64,000 bases of DNA from CAVWSM01 sp963798505. Lineage in GTDB: Bacteria > Actinomycetota > Actinomycetes > Jiangellales > Jiangellaceae. The position numbers and the translations under genes were made by a program. The stretch spans positions 186,001-250,000 of the forward strand of contig CAWCTX010000018.1 in assembly GCA_963798505.1 (NCBI GenBank), in the 5' to 3' direction. Shown here piece by piece: positions 44,076-52,802 of this stretch. Under the pieces are notes generated by a model. It was given only the letters and a program-made list of their open reading frames with translations. It did no database searches and had not been told where the DNA came from. Numbering within the stretch: the stretch's first letter is position 1; every line of letters begins with the position of its first letter.

Positions 44076-45026
44076 GTGAAGAACTACCAGCTGGCGCTGC
44101 AGACGGTCGTCATCGTGGCGTTGCTCGTGGGCATCCGCGCGATCCTGTTCGCCGTCGGCGTCGAGGGGATACAGCCGAGCGCGCTCGCGTCGAGCATCAT
44201 CGCCGGCGGCGTGTTCGTCATGGGTCTGGTGATCGCGGGCACGCTGTCCGACTATCGCGACGCCGAGCGAGCGCCCACAGATCTCGCGGGTGGGCTGTAC
44301 GCGATCCTGCGCGAGACGGAATCGATGCACCAGACGTGGGGCAAGCCCGACATGACCCGGATGCGGGATCGGCTCGTCGAGGTCGTCAGTGCACTGCGGC
44401 GTGACATCGACGCAGGGAACACCCGCGAGTGTCAGACGGCCGTGGAGGAGCTTTCGGAGTCGTTCCTCGAGCTGGAAAAGACAGACGTCCCGGCGAACTA
44501 TGTCGTGCGGCTCCGCCAGGAACAGGCCGGGCTCCGGAAGGCCGTCCTGCGGATCTACCACATCCAGCGCGAGGAGTTTCTCCCGTCGGCGTACGCCATG
44601 ATCGTGAGCTTTGTGATCATGATCCTGGTTCTGCTGATGTTCACCAAGATCGAGGGCCGCGTCGAGACCCTGGTGACCTTGGCGTTCCTGTCCTTCTTCT
44701 TCCTCTACCTGCTGCGCCTGCTCAACGTCATCAACAAGCCTTTCAAGGTCGGCCAGGAGCGTGGCGATGACGATGTCAGCCTCTTCCTCTTGTACGAGTT
44801 CGTCGTGCACGCGCGTTCGTCCGATCGGGACCTGACGAGCCAAGAGGTTGTCGAGATCGCCGAGCGCATCGAGGAGCACGAGGTGGCGGCAGACGCCGGA
44901 GGTGTCGGCGAGTTCACTGCCGAAGAAGGGGCTGTTGCTGACCTCGACGATGTCATCGACGTCGTCACCCCCGGCGCAGGGGAGCAGGGCTCGGACGGAG
45001 GGGACCTCGCGGATCGCTCTCGCTGA
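44076..45026 (+). CDS. DUF4239-like (bestrophin-like) membrane protein
   Basis: An intact 316-residue protein. Two N-terminal membrane helices (LALQTVVIVALLVGIRAILF, ASSIIAGGVFVMGLVIAGTL) are followed by a soluble helical region of about 100 residues, then two more helices (AYAMIVSFVIMILVLLMF, VTLAFLSFFFLYLLRLLNVI) and an acidic C-terminus. This layout fits DUF4239, distantly related to bestrophins, of unknown function. Start GTG 44076. It converges with the VOC gene, one base after which ends. Confidence 0.72.
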   Translation: MKNYQLALQTVVIVALLVGIRAILFAVGVEGIQPSALASSIIAGGVFVMGLVIAGTLSDYRDAERAPTDLAGGLYAILRETESMHQTWGKPDMTRMRDRLVEVVSALRRDIDAGNTRECQTAVEELSESFLELEKTDVPANYVVRLRQEQAGLRKAVLRIYHIQREEFLPSAYAMIVSFVIMILVLLMFTKIEGRVETLVTLAFLSFFFLYLLRLLNVINKPFKVGQERGDDDVSLFLLYEFVVHARSSDRDLTSQEVVEIAERIEEHEVAADAGGVGEFTAEEGAVADLDDVIDVVTPGAGEQGSDGGDLADRSR

Positions 45027-45027
45027 C

Positions 45028-45876
45028 TCAGCCCGTCGGCGGAGTGAACTGGCTCGCCGTGACGACACCGCCCTGCGGGTCGCGGATCAGCGCATCGCGG
45101 GTCCAGTCCGAGTCGGTGCGGCCCAGCACCGTGCCACCGAGCCGTTCGGCGGTCGCGACGGTCGCGTCCCGGTCGGCGACGGTGAAGGCGACATGCCAGT
45201 GCGGGTGCTCGTCCGGACCAAGGGGAGCGAGCCAGCCGATGGCGTCCTCGAAGCCGGCGGGCGTCATGTCGCCCGCCTGGCGCGTGCGAATGTCGGGATC
45301 GACGGTGGCCTCGAGATGGTCGCCGTAGCCGGGTCGGCGGATCATCGACGCGAACCCGAGATCGTCGACGACCCATCCGAACACGCCGGCATAGAACGCC
45401 GCGGACGCCTCCGGATCGGCGGCATGCAGGTCGCTGAAGTTCCAGGCGCCGGGTGTGTTGGTGACCTGGGCGCCGAGTCGCTGGCCTGCCTGCCAGATTC
45501 GGAACTGCACGCCGGAGGGGTCTGCGCATATCGCCGAGCGTCCGGCGTCTCCACTGTCGGTCGGTGCGACGAGCACCCGACCGCCGGCTGTTTCGATCCG
45601 CGCGGCCACGGTGTCGGCGTCGTTGACCGCGACATAGGTGTTCCACGCCGACGGGCTCACCGCACCATCGGCCGTTCGGGCAGGTTCGCCGATGCCGGCG
45701 GCCTCCTGCCCGTCAAGCCTGGCGACGACGTACCGGCTGGACGCGCCAGGCGGCGTCGCGTCCGTAAACGTCCAGCCGAACAGGCCGCCGTAGAACGTCA
45801 GGGCAGCCTCGAGGTCAGGGTGCTCGATGTCGATCCAGGACGTCACACCCTCGGGGTACGTGCGAGCCACGCTCAT
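45028..45876 (-). CDS. Two-domain VOC-family protein
   Basis: A 282-residue protein with two vicinal oxygen chelate domains in tandem. First: SWIDIEHPDLEAALTFYGGL, FGWTFTDATPPGASSRY, WNTYVAVNDADTVAARIETA. Second: WNFSDLHAADPEASAAFYAG, FGWVVDDLG, HWHVAFTVADRDATVATAER. Such proteins are common in actinobacteria (CFP-30B-like) and their substrates are unknown. Start ATG 45876. Divergent from the WYL regulator, which may control it. Confidence 0.88.
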   Translation of the reverse strand: MSVARTYPEGVTSWIDIEHPDLEAALTFYGGLFGWTFTDATPPGASSRYVVARLDGQEAAGIGEPARTADGAVSPSAWNTYVAVNDADTVAARIETAGGRVLVAPTDSGDAGRSAICADPSGVQFRIWQAGQRLGAQVTNTPGAWNFSDLHAADPEASAAFYAGVFGWVVDDLGFASMIRRPGYGDHLEATVDPDIRTRQAGDMTPAGFEDAIGWLAPLGPDEHPHWHVAFTVADRDATVATAERLGGTVLGRTDSDWTRDALIRDPQGGVVTASQFTPPTG

Positions 45877-45943
45877 GCCCGAATCGTTGCACGGCGCGAT
45901 CTTGAGGTCAGGTTTTGTCCGCAGCCCTTGGCATCCTGGGTAC

Positions 45944-46906
45944 GTGCTGGAGACCTCGGCTCGGCTGCTGCGACTCCTGTCGCTGCTGCAGACGCCGCGC
46001 GAGTGGAGCGGCGCCGACCTTGCCAGGCGACTGGGCGTCACGCCACGGACCGTGCGCCGCGACGTCGACAAGCTCCGGTCATTGGGATACCCCGTGCACG
46101 CCTCGACGGGGACTCACGGCGGCTACCGACTGGGTGCGGGTGCGGCTATGCCCCCGCTGCTGCTCGACGACGAAGAGGCGGTCGCGGTAGCGGTGGGGCT
46201 GCGTTCGGCTGCCGGTGGGACTGTCACGGGAATCGAGGAGACGTCGCTTCGGGCGCTCGCCAAGCTCGAGCAGGTGCTGCCGTCGCGGCTGCGGCATCGG
46301 GTGTCGGTGCTGCAGTCGATGACCGTGCCGATCCCGGGCGCGCTGGCAACTGTCGACGCCGACACGTTGACGCTCATCGCGGGGGCGTGTCGCGACCATC
46401 AGCGGCTGCGGTTCGACTACCGCAAGCACGATGGCTCCAGCGCGCGCCGTGAGATCGAGCCGCACCGGCTGGTCCACACCGGCCGTCGTTGGTATCTCCT
46501 GGGGTGGGATCTCGATCGCCAGGACTGGCGCAACTTCCGAGTCGATCGTCTGGAGCCGAAGATCCCGGTAGGACCGCGATTCGTGCCACGCGACCCACCG
46601 AGCAACGAGGAGGTCGCGGCGCAGACGTCGTGGGCGATCTCGTCCGGTCGTTACCGCCACCAGGCGCGGTTCCGGATGCACGCACCGGCCGCGATTCTGG
46701 CCGACAGGGTGCCTCCTGAGTCCGGCTTCGTGGAGGCGGTCGACGACCGCACATGCATCCTGCACAGCGGCTCCAACTCGCTCGATGCGCTCGCCGTGCA
46801 CGTCGCGGTGCTGGGTTTCGACTTCGAGGTGCTGGAGCCGCCTGAGCTGGTGGAGGCGATCCGTGTCCTCGGCGCGCGATTCAGCGCGGCCGCCGCTGAC
46901 CGCTAG
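45944..46906 (+). CDS. HTH/WYL-domain transcription regulator
   Basis: An intact 320-residue regulator (DeoR-like HTH plus WYL). The N-terminus has LLRLLSLLQTPREWSGADLA and RRLGVTPRTVRRDVDKLRSL; the WYL domain has HRLVHTGRRWYLLGWDLDRQ and DWRNFRVDRLEP; a WCX-like C-terminus follows (LHSGSNSLDALAVHVAVLGF). WYL domains sense small ligands or nucleic acids. I chose GTG 45944; upstream extension would overlap the divergent VOC gene. Confidence 0.9.
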   Translation: MLETSARLLRLLSLLQTPREWSGADLARRLGVTPRTVRRDVDKLRSLGYPVHASTGTHGGYRLGAGAAMPPLLLDDEEAVAVAVGLRSAAGGTVTGIEETSLRALAKLEQVLPSRLRHRVSVLQSMTVPIPGALATVDADTLTLIAGACRDHQRLRFDYRKHDGSSARREIEPHRLVHTGRRWYLLGWDLDRQDWRNFRVDRLEPKIPVGPRFVPRDPPSNEEVAAQTSWAISSGRYRHQARFRMHAPAAILADRVPPESGFVEAVDDRTCILHSGSNSLDALAVHVAVLGFDFEVLEPPELVEAIRVLGARFSAAAADR

Positions 46907-46913
46907 CGCACGC

Positions 46914-47366
46914 TCAGGTTGGGATCGCGCGGTCGGTGACGACGTGCTTCATGACCAGCGTGGAGTTGAGCCGCTGCACGCCGGGAAGCGTCGACAGCGT
47001 GTTGTCCTCCAGGTCGGCATAGGCCGCGAGGTCGGCGGTCCTGACCCGGACCAGGTAGTCAGGGTCGCCGAACAGCCGCTGAGCCTGAAGGACGTTGGGG
47101 ATCGCCGCCAGGGCTTCCTCGAAGCCAAGCAGAGTCTCGCGGTCCTCCTGCTTCATCGTGATGAAGACGAGTGCCTCGAACGTCAGACCGACAACCTCGG
47201 GGTCGACGATGGCCCGGTATCCGCGGATCGCGCCGCCGGCCTCGAGGTCGCGTAGCCGGCGATGTGTCGGGGAGATGCTGAGCCCGATCCGGGCGGCCAG
47301 GTCGGTGACGCTCAGCCGGCCATCGCCTTGCAGCTCAGCAAGGATCTGCCTATCAATCCTGTCCAC
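46914..47366 (-). CDS. Lrp/AsnC-family regulator
   Basis: A 150-residue regulator. The helix-turn-helix is DRIDRQILAELQGDGRLSVT followed by DLAARIGLSISPTHRRLRDL; the C-terminal RAM ligand domain has FGDPDYLVRVRTADLAAYAD. Start GTG 47366. It is divergent from a LysE exporter gene, an arrangement in which the Lrp protein activates the exporter in response to an amino acid, so it is probably its regulator. Confidence 0.92.
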   Translation of the reverse strand: MDRIDRQILAELQGDGRLSVTDLAARIGLSISPTHRRLRDLEAGGAIRGYRAIVDPEVVGLTFEALVFITMKQEDRETLLGFEEALAAIPNVLQAQRLFGDPDYLVRVRTADLAAYADLEDNTLSTLPGVQRLNSTLVMKHVVTDRAIPT

Positions 47367-47479
47367 GAGGAAGATTCTTCCACGATCAGAGGGTGACTGG
47401 GGGAAAGTCAGGAACACCTTTCGCGTGCTCCGCCCTAGCGTAGAAGCCACACCCGCCTGTCCGCCGGAGAGCCCTCACC

Positions 47480-48109
47480 ATGAATCCGGACCTGCTGCTC
47501 GCGTTCTGGGGCGTGACGTTCCTGTTGATCGTCGTACCCGGCCCCGACTGGGCATTCGTTCTCGCTTCGGGCGCCCGCGACCACGTCGTCCTGCCGGCGG
47601 TCGGCGGACTGATGCTCGGCTACGGGCTGCTCACGGTGCTCGTCGCCGCAGGCGTCGGCGCCCTCGTCGGTCGGTCACCCCTTCTCCTGACCGTCCTCAC
47701 CGTCGTCGGCGCGGGCTACCTGATCTACCTTGGCGTCTCGCTCCTGAGGAGTCCCGGATCCCTGCATACTGACGCCAGCTCCGGAGTCAATCGTCCGTCG
47801 ACCACCGCACACGTACGGCGAGGAATCGGCGTCAGCGGCCTCAACCCCAAGGGGTTGCTCATCTTTGTGGCCATGCTGCCGCAGTTCACCGACTCGCGCG
47901 GCAGCTGGCCGCTGCCCCTGCAGCTGGCCGTCTTGGGACTGGTCTTCGTGGCGAGCTGCGGCGCCTTCTATGCAATCGTCGGCCTCAGCGCCCGCGTGAT
48001 CCTCGCCGCCCGGCCCGCTGCCTCGGGCCTTATCTCCCGCGTTTCCGGAGCGGCCATGATTGCCGTCGGCCTGTTGCTTCTCATCGAACGCAGCCTTCAT
48101 CCGGGCTAG
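47480..48109 (+). CDS. LysE/RhtB-family amino-acid exporter
   Basis: An intact 209-residue membrane protein with about six helices: LLLAFWGVTFLLIVVPGPDW (the PGPD motif is diagnostic), GGLMLGYGLLTVLVAAGVGA, GAGYLIYLGVSLLRSPGSL and RRGIGVSGLNPKGLLIFVAM. Members export lysine, arginine, threonine, homoserine or others. The divergent Lrp-type regulator is probably its controller. Start ATG 47480. Confidence 0.92.
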   Translation: MNPDLLLAFWGVTFLLIVVPGPDWAFVLASGARDHVVLPAVGGLMLGYGLLTVLVAAGVGALVGRSPLLLTVLTVVGAGYLIYLGVSLLRSPGSLHTDASSGVNRPSTTAHVRRGIGVSGLNPKGLLIFVAMLPQFTDSRGSWPLPLQLAVLGLVFVASCGAFYAIVGLSARVILAARPAASGLISRVSGAAMIAVGLLLLIERSLHPG

Positions 48110-48118
48110 GGTGCAGGC

Positions 48119-48382
48119 GTGCTGATTCTCGCGATGCTGCTGTGGGGAGTGCTGGTCGGCGGACTCGCCTGGCTGCTCTTGCGCGGCGGGAAGATGCGCG
48201 AGGTTCCCTGGGCGCAAGCGATTGTGGCCGGCATTGTCGGCTCCTTCGTCGGCGGTCTGGCGTCAAGCCTGCTCAGCGGCGACGGGCTGGCGCTGCGCCC
48301 GTCGGGTGTGATCGGCTCCGTCCTGGGCGCGATCGTGGTGCTGCTCATCTGGGGGGCTGTCGATCGTCGCCAGAAGAGCTGA
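48119..48382 (+). CDS. GlsB/YeaQ/YmgE-like small membrane protein
   Basis: An 87-residue protein with three hydrophobic segments: LILAMLLWGVLVGGLAWLLL, AIVAGIVGSFVGGLASSLLS, VIGSVLGAIVVLLIWGAV. Glycine spacing fits the transglycosylase-associated (GlsB/YeaQ/YmgE) stress family, whose function is unclear. Start GTG 48119, nine bases after lysE; downstream gene begins two bases after the stop, so an operon is likely. Confidence 0.8.
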   Translation: MLILAMLLWGVLVGGLAWLLLRGGKMREVPWAQAIVAGIVGSFVGGLASSLLSGDGLALRPSGVIGSVLGAIVVLLIWGAVDRRQKS

Positions 48383-48384
48383 AG

Positions 48385-49002
48385 GTGACTCCGCTCGACG
48401 CCCTCGGCTGGGCCGGCTCAGCGCTGCTCATCTACTCGCTGCTGCAGGCCAGGGTGCTGCGCTTTCGGGTGCTCAACCTCATGGCCAGCCTCGTTCTCGT
48501 CGTCTTCAACGCAGCGCTGGGAATCTGGCCGATGGTTGCGATGAACACAGTGCTCGCCGGCATCAATATCTGGTTCATCCGCAGGCTCTTGCACGAACGG
48601 CACGACGACCGCGCCTACCAGGTGCTCGAGGTAGGCACGACCGACGCGTACCTGCATCACACACTGCGCGTGCATGGAGCGGACATCAGCAGGATCTTTC
48701 CGGAGTTCGCATGGGACGCATCTGATCCCGGTCGTACTGCCTTCCTCGTACAACATGGCGATGAGACCGTCGGCGTCGTCATCGTGCGGGACGCCGGCGA
48801 CGCGGTGGCACAGGTCGAGCTGGACTATGTCACGCCGAGATTCCGCGACTTCACGCCCGGTGAGTTCGTGTACCGACGCAGCGGCCTCTTCCAGGACCGT
48901 GGTTTCACGTGTGTAAGAACACCACCTGGAATGGTGGAGCCGTACTACGGCCGGCTTGGCTTCCAGCGGGACGGCGACTCGTACAGCCTGAATCTCCGAT
49001 GA
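48385..49002 (+). CDS. Membrane protein with YgjV-like N-terminus and GNAT-like C-terminus
   Basis: A 205-residue protein in two parts. The first 75 residues have three hydrophobic segments (LDALGWAGSALLIYSLLQAR, VLNLMASLVLVVFNAALG, PMVAMNTVLAGINIWFIRRL) as in YgjV-type proteins. The rest is a soluble domain (FLVQHGDETVGVVIVRDAGD, AQVELDYVTPRFRDFTPGEF, VYRRSGLFQDRGF) resembling a GNAT acetyltransferase, ending with VEPYYGRLGF. Function unknown. Start GTG 48385, next to the small membrane protein gene. Confidence 0.72.
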   Translation: MTPLDALGWAGSALLIYSLLQARVLRFRVLNLMASLVLVVFNAALGIWPMVAMNTVLAGINIWFIRRLLHERHDDRAYQVLEVGTTDAYLHHTLRVHGADISRIFPEFAWDASDPGRTAFLVQHGDETVGVVIVRDAGDAVAQVELDYVTPRFRDFTPGEFVYRRSGLFQDRGFTCVRTPPGMVEPYYGRLGFQRDGDSYSLNLR

Positions 49003-49220
49003 GTTTGTCCGTTCGGTCAGTCGGATGGACGAGACATTGAGCGAGCAACCTCGAATGAGAGCATCATGACCCGGCGGGTTCCTGGGCGGTGAGTACGGCC
49101 AGATGGGCGACCCCGACGACTTCGCCGCCACACTGCGCGAGGTCCTCACTGGGTGACATCCGCGCGGGATCGGCGGAGACTCGGGTTATCGGAGGCGATT
49201 GACCGGCGGAGGCGACGGCC

Positions 49221-49901
49221 GTGCTGAACAACTCGCGTCGTACACCCGACCTCGTGCCCGCGCTGGCGGCGGGCAAGCACCGCAGCCCGCGCAAGGGCGC
49301 CTGCTTCATGGAGATGGCGTCATTCCTCGCGGGCGAGCGGTGGAGCGACCATCCGGGTTGCACTCACCCCTTGCTCGCCGAGCTTGCCCGACTGGTCAAT
49401 GACCACGTCACCGACGACAACCGTCAGCGGCTCGTGCCGCTGGTGCCGTCGGTCATCGGACTGACCAGCGACGACCCGCGGGTGGACGCCCGGCTTGCGC
49501 TGTTTGCCGCATCCACCGCGCTACCGGTCTCGGCGGAAGCCACACAGCGCGCCCTTGCCGTCGCGGTGCTGACCTGCAACCGGATGCTCGCGTCACTCGA
49601 CGGGACGCCGCAGGGCACCCTCGACGCAGAGAGCAAAGAGGTGCTCGCACAGGTCCCCCTGGCGGCCACCTGGGCCGACCGGTTCAGCCGCGGCCTCGTC
49701 CCGACTGCGCGGGTGTTCCGCCGGCATGCCGCGCCGAGCACGGTGCGGCTGTCGGTCAAGGGCATCGCCGCGGCGGTGATCCCTGACCGCGACCTCCTGT
49801 TGTGCGGCATGCTCGAGCACGCCGTCGACAGGTTCCCCGACTGGGCCGGCTCGCCCGCCACACCCGCACCCACTGCAGCCGTCACGCCGGTCAAAGTCTG
49901 A
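49221..49901 (+). CDS. Conserved hypothetical actinobacterial protein
   Basis: A 226-residue soluble protein, mainly helical (FMEMASFLAGERWSDHPGCT, LLAELARLVNDHVTDDNRQR, DARLALFAASTALPVSAEAT). The early CFMEMASFLAGE..SDHP pattern is seen in proteins of this kind in Nocardioidaceae-like genomes, with unknown function. Start GTG 49221. Its 3' end overlaps the VapC gene (convergent) by 11 bases. The 218 bases before it (49003-49220) show no gene. Confidence 0.65.
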   Translation: MLNNSRRTPDLVPALAAGKHRSPRKGACFMEMASFLAGERWSDHPGCTHPLLAELARLVNDHVTDDNRQRLVPLVPSVIGLTSDDPRVDARLALFAASTALPVSAEATQRALAVAVLTCNRMLASLDGTPQGTLDAESKEVLAQVPLAATWADRFSRGLVPTARVFRRHAAPSTVRLSVKGIAAAVIPDRDLLLCGMLEHAVDRFPDWAGSPATPAPTAAVTPVKV

Positions 49902-50343
49902 CCCGGCTGGCGTCCGAATCCGCCGAGGGCAACCAGCTCGGCACAATCGTGAACCGCCCGCCTGTCAGCGGCCGGAGCACATCGAAGTGTCGCCTGTCCA
50001 AGGTTGCAACGGTGCGAGTGCGATACCGAGCAGCAAGGACGACGTTGGACACATCAGCAGTACCAAGTGCCTGATCGTGATACTTCTCGATCACAGAGAT
50101 CATCACCCTGAGGTCGTCCGCGCCCAGCTCGGGTAGTTCCCAAGCTCCGCCCGCGAGTTCGCGCAGGACCCCCAGCTCAGCCTCCACCCCAAGCCGTGTC
50201 GCGACGAGGTAGTCCACCTCCGCGAGGACGTAGGGAGACACCACCAAAGGTTCGGAGGTCGTTTCGAGGAGCACCGAGACGGCCTGATGGTCAGGTTCAT
50301 CGCGGTCGAAGAAGGCCAGCAGGGCGCTCGTGTCGACGATCAC
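49891..50343 (-). CDS. vapC: PIN-domain toxin of a VapBC module
   Basis: A 150-residue PIN-domain ribonuclease. Acidic metal-site residues are visible in MIVDTSALLAFFDRDEPDH, LAEVDYLVATRLG, and DVSNVVLAARYRTRTVATLD. VapC toxins cut RNA, often initiator tRNA or other tRNAs, when freed from the antitoxin. Start GTG 50343 overlaps the antitoxin stop by four bases, which fits balanced expression. The antitoxin gene is upstream. Confidence 0.9.
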   Translation of the reverse strand: MIVDTSALLAFFDRDEPDHQAVSVLLETTSEPLVVSPYVLAEVDYLVATRLGVEAELGVLRELAGGAWELPELGADDLRVMISVIEKYHDQALGTADVSNVVLAARYRTRTVATLDRRHFDVLRPLTGGRFTIVPSWLPSADSDASRVRL

Positions 50344-50555
50344 CTAAGACCGAATCCGGGCAGATGCTCGTCTGCCTCCCTAGCCATCGGATCGCCACTG
50401 GCGAATAGCTCACCGCGGGGGCGCGGCCGGTCGCGCCCCACCGCAGCGCGGATCGAGTCGCGTATCACTTCGGCCTCGGAGACACCGCGCCGGGAGGCAG
50501 CACGCTTCACCGCCCGTTTGAGCTCCTCAGGCAGGTAGACCGTGGTCTTCTCCAT
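50340..50555 (-). CDS. vapB: VapB-type antitoxin, ribbon-helix-helix
   Basis: A 71-residue protein with an N-terminal ribbon-helix-helix: KTTVYLPEELKRAVKRAASR, RRGVSEAEVIRDSIRAAVGR. The C-terminus (GELFASGDPMAREADEHLPG) is the likely toxin-binding tail. It represses its own promoter together with VapC and is overlapped by the toxin gene (GTGA). Start ATG 50555. Confidence 0.88.
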   Translation of the reverse strand: MEKTTVYLPEELKRAVKRAASRRGVSEAEVIRDSIRAAVGRDRPRPRGELFASGDPMAREADEHLPGFGLR

Positions 50556-50587
50556 GCCACCTAGGGCACCAGCGGTGGTAGTCGATG

Positions 50588-51199
50588 CTAGAAGTCGATG
50601 CGCATGACGACCCGGCGAAGTGTCGGGTGACTCACCTCAGCGAAACCGGCCGCGGCGAAGACGCTGCGGCTGCCGACGTGGAGCTCTTCCTCGATGTACC
50701 CCTGCCCGGCTTCCATGGTCATGGGATAGCCCTCGAGGGCCCTGGCGCCGCGCTTCCGGGCGAAGTCCACTGCGGCACGCACGAGCGCGCCACTGATCCC
50801 GCGGCGGCGGAAGCCGGCGCGGGTGACGAAACACGTGACGGCCCAGACACTGTCGTTGGTCTTGTCCTCGGCTCGCCCGTCCCACGGGACTCTGGTCTTG
50901 AGCAGCAGGCGCGCGTAGGCGGTACGCGGCTCGACTGCACACCATCCGACGGGCTCGCCGGCGAGGTAGGCGACGAGGCCGCTCGTCTCGCCCGACTCGG
51001 CGTGACCGCAGTCCGTCTGATCGCGGAGGCGCTGGGCGCGTTCCTCAGCGGGAAACGAGGCCCAAGACTCCCTGGGCTGCATCTTGTAACGCTGGCAGTA
51101 GCACCTGGAGGTATTGCCGCGCGTGCCGAAGACCGCCTGGAGGTCCTCCCAGCTCGCCTCGTTAGCAGGCACGATCTTGAGGTCGCGCACGTGCGCCAC
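50588..51199 (-). CDS. GNAT-family N-acetyltransferase
   Basis: An intact 203-residue protein. The N-terminal part has RGNTSRCYCQRYKMQ, a cysteine-rich segment common in a subgroup of actinobacterial GNAT proteins. The acetyl-CoA site is VTRAGFRRRGISGALVRAAV, preceded by WAVTCF and followed by ARALEGYPM and VFAAAGFAEV. Substrate unknown. Start ATG 51199 lies just upstream of the tRNA-Arg gene on the same strand. Confidence 0.85.
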   Translation of the reverse strand: MAHVRDLKIVPANEASWEDLQAVFGTRGNTSRCYCQRYKMQPRESWASFPAEERAQRLRDQTDCGHAESGETSGLVAYLAGEPVGWCAVEPRTAYARLLLKTRVPWDGRAEDKTNDSVWAVTCFVTRAGFRRRGISGALVRAAVDFARKRGARALEGYPMTMEAGQGYIEEELHVGSRSVFAAAGFAEVSHPTLRRVVMRIDF

Positions 51200-51231
51200 T
51201 ATCGCGCGGACTGTGGGGTGTCGTAAGAGGG

Positions 51232-51304
51232 CGCGCCCGAAGGGATTCGAACCCCTAACCTTCTGATCCGTAGTCAGATGCTCTATCCGTTGAGCTACGG
51301 GCGC
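51232..51304 (-). tRNA. tRNA-Arg (anticodon ACG)
   Basis: A complete cloverleaf: acceptor GCGCCCG pairs with CGGGCGC, D-arm GCTC/GAGC, anticodon stem TCTGA/TCAGA with loop CTACGGA giving anticodon ACG, and a T-arm with loop TTCGAAT. CCA is not encoded. Reads arginine CGU/CGC after A34 to I editing. I looked for a duplicated 3' end nearby, as an integrated element would leave, and saw none. Confidence 0.95.
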
Positions 51305-51382
51305 AGGTCAGTTGACCGCCGATGAGTGTATCCGAGAGCAGGGTCGGGCCCGAAATCGCCATCGAGGCAGGACGGGGGAAAG

Positions 51383-52591
51383 ATGTCCGACGAGACCATC
51401 GCCAGCCTTGCCTTGATCACCGCGGCGGCAGTGCTCAGCCCGCTGCTCGCCGATCGACTCAAGCGATGGGTGCTCCTACCCACCGTCGTACTGGAACTGG
51501 CCCTCGGTGTGATCATCGGGCAGGACGTGCTCGGCTGGGCCAGCGAGGACGCGTTCGTCGGCGGGCTGGCGTCGCTTGGCTTGGCGATCCTGATGCTCTT
51601 GGCCGGCTACGAGATCGACTTTGCGGCCATCCGCGGCCAACCCCTGACCCTTGCCGTGAAGAGCTGGCTCGTCTCACTGGCGATCGGGTTTGCCGTCGCC
51701 GGTGTGTTCGCCGTGAGCCAGGGTGATCTCCGGCTGCACGAGGTTGCGCTCGGGCTCGCGCTCACCACGACGGCGCTCGGGACGCTGCTGCCCATCCTGC
51801 GTGACGCGGGCATTACCAAGACGCCCTTCGGGGCCTACGTGCTGGCGGCGGGGGCGACTGGGGAGTTCCTACCCATCGTTGGCATCTCGCTGCTGCTTGT
51901 CAGTGACGAGCCGAACCGTACGATCTTGCTGTTCGCCCTGTTTCTGATCATCTCGGCGATCGCCGTGCTCGTCGCGCTGCGACCCGAAAAGGCCCGCTTC
52001 ACCCGAATGGCCGGCGAGACCCTGACGACCAGCGCCCAGTTCGCTGTCCGGTTCGCGATGCTCCTGTGCGTCGTGATGGTGCTGCTTGCCGCCGAGCTTG
52101 ACCTCGACACGCTGCTCGGCTCATTCCTCGCGGGGATCCTGCTGCGGCTGTTCATGTCGGAGCTGCCCCACCACCAGGTCGAAGTAGTCGAGTCGAAGCT
52201 CGAAGCAGTGGGTTTCGGCGTCTTCGTGCCGCTGTTCTTCGTCGTGAGCGGGATGCGGATCGACATCGGGGCGTTCGGAACGCAGCCCGAGCTCCTTCTC
52301 CTCATCCCGGTGCTCCTCGTCGTGTTCCTGTTTGTGCGAGGGTTGCCCGTCCTCGCCCTCTACACGCAGGCCCTCGCCCATGCCGACCGGCGGGGACTCG
52401 CCCTCTACAGTGCGACCGCCCTCCCTCTCATCGTCGTCATCACCGGCGTCGCCGTGGAGGACGACCTGATGTCGTCGGGCGTCGCCGCAGCGCTGGTCGC
52501 TGCGGGCGCGCTCTCGGTATTGGTGTTCCCGCTGCTGGCGGCACGGGTGCGAGGTGCCAGCCGCCCCGCGGTCGTCGACGAGATGGCCTAA
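51383..52591 (+). CDS. CPA2-family monovalent cation:proton antiporter
   Basis: An intact 402-residue membrane protein with about 12 helices. VLLPTVVLELALGVIIGQD and GLAILMLLAGYEIDF are early helices; FGAYVLAAGATGEFLPIVG and VPLFFVVSGMRIDI carry the family-typical motifs. CPA2 proteins exchange Na+ or K+ for H+; KefB-like nucleotide domains are absent here. Start ATG 51383 behind GACGGGGGA. Confidence 0.9.
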   Translation: MSDETIASLALITAAAVLSPLLADRLKRWVLLPTVVLELALGVIIGQDVLGWASEDAFVGGLASLGLAILMLLAGYEIDFAAIRGQPLTLAVKSWLVSLAIGFAVAGVFAVSQGDLRLHEVALGLALTTTALGTLLPILRDAGITKTPFGAYVLAAGATGEFLPIVGISLLLVSDEPNRTILLFALFLIISAIAVLVALRPEKARFTRMAGETLTTSAQFAVRFAMLLCVVMVLLAAELDLDTLLGSFLAGILLRLFMSELPHHQVEVVESKLEAVGFGVFVPLFFVVSGMRIDIGAFGTQPELLLLIPVLLVVFLFVRGLPVLALYTQALAHADRRGLALYSATALPLIVVITGVAVEDDLMSSGVAAALVAAGALSVLVFPLLAARVRGASRPAVVDEMA

Positions 52592-52802
52592 ATGACCGAA
52601 GTTCTTTCGGTGGGAACGCTCTCAACCACCGATTGTGAAACTTCTCACCGCGATCTCGTGACTCTCGGCTTTCCACGATGTGAGACTCGGCTCTACCTTG
52701 GGCATTCTCCCCGACATCCCGAGCACTGCCGCTCAGGGGTCGAGTTACCCGATCCGCCGGCGTGCCGTAGGGCCGACGGCGAAGGCGCGAAAGGGCTCAC
52801 AC

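Noticed and set aside
51232..51304. tRNA-Arg as an integration site for a mobile element
   Set aside because: No integrase gene, no repeated tRNA 3' end and no composition change next to it in the window.
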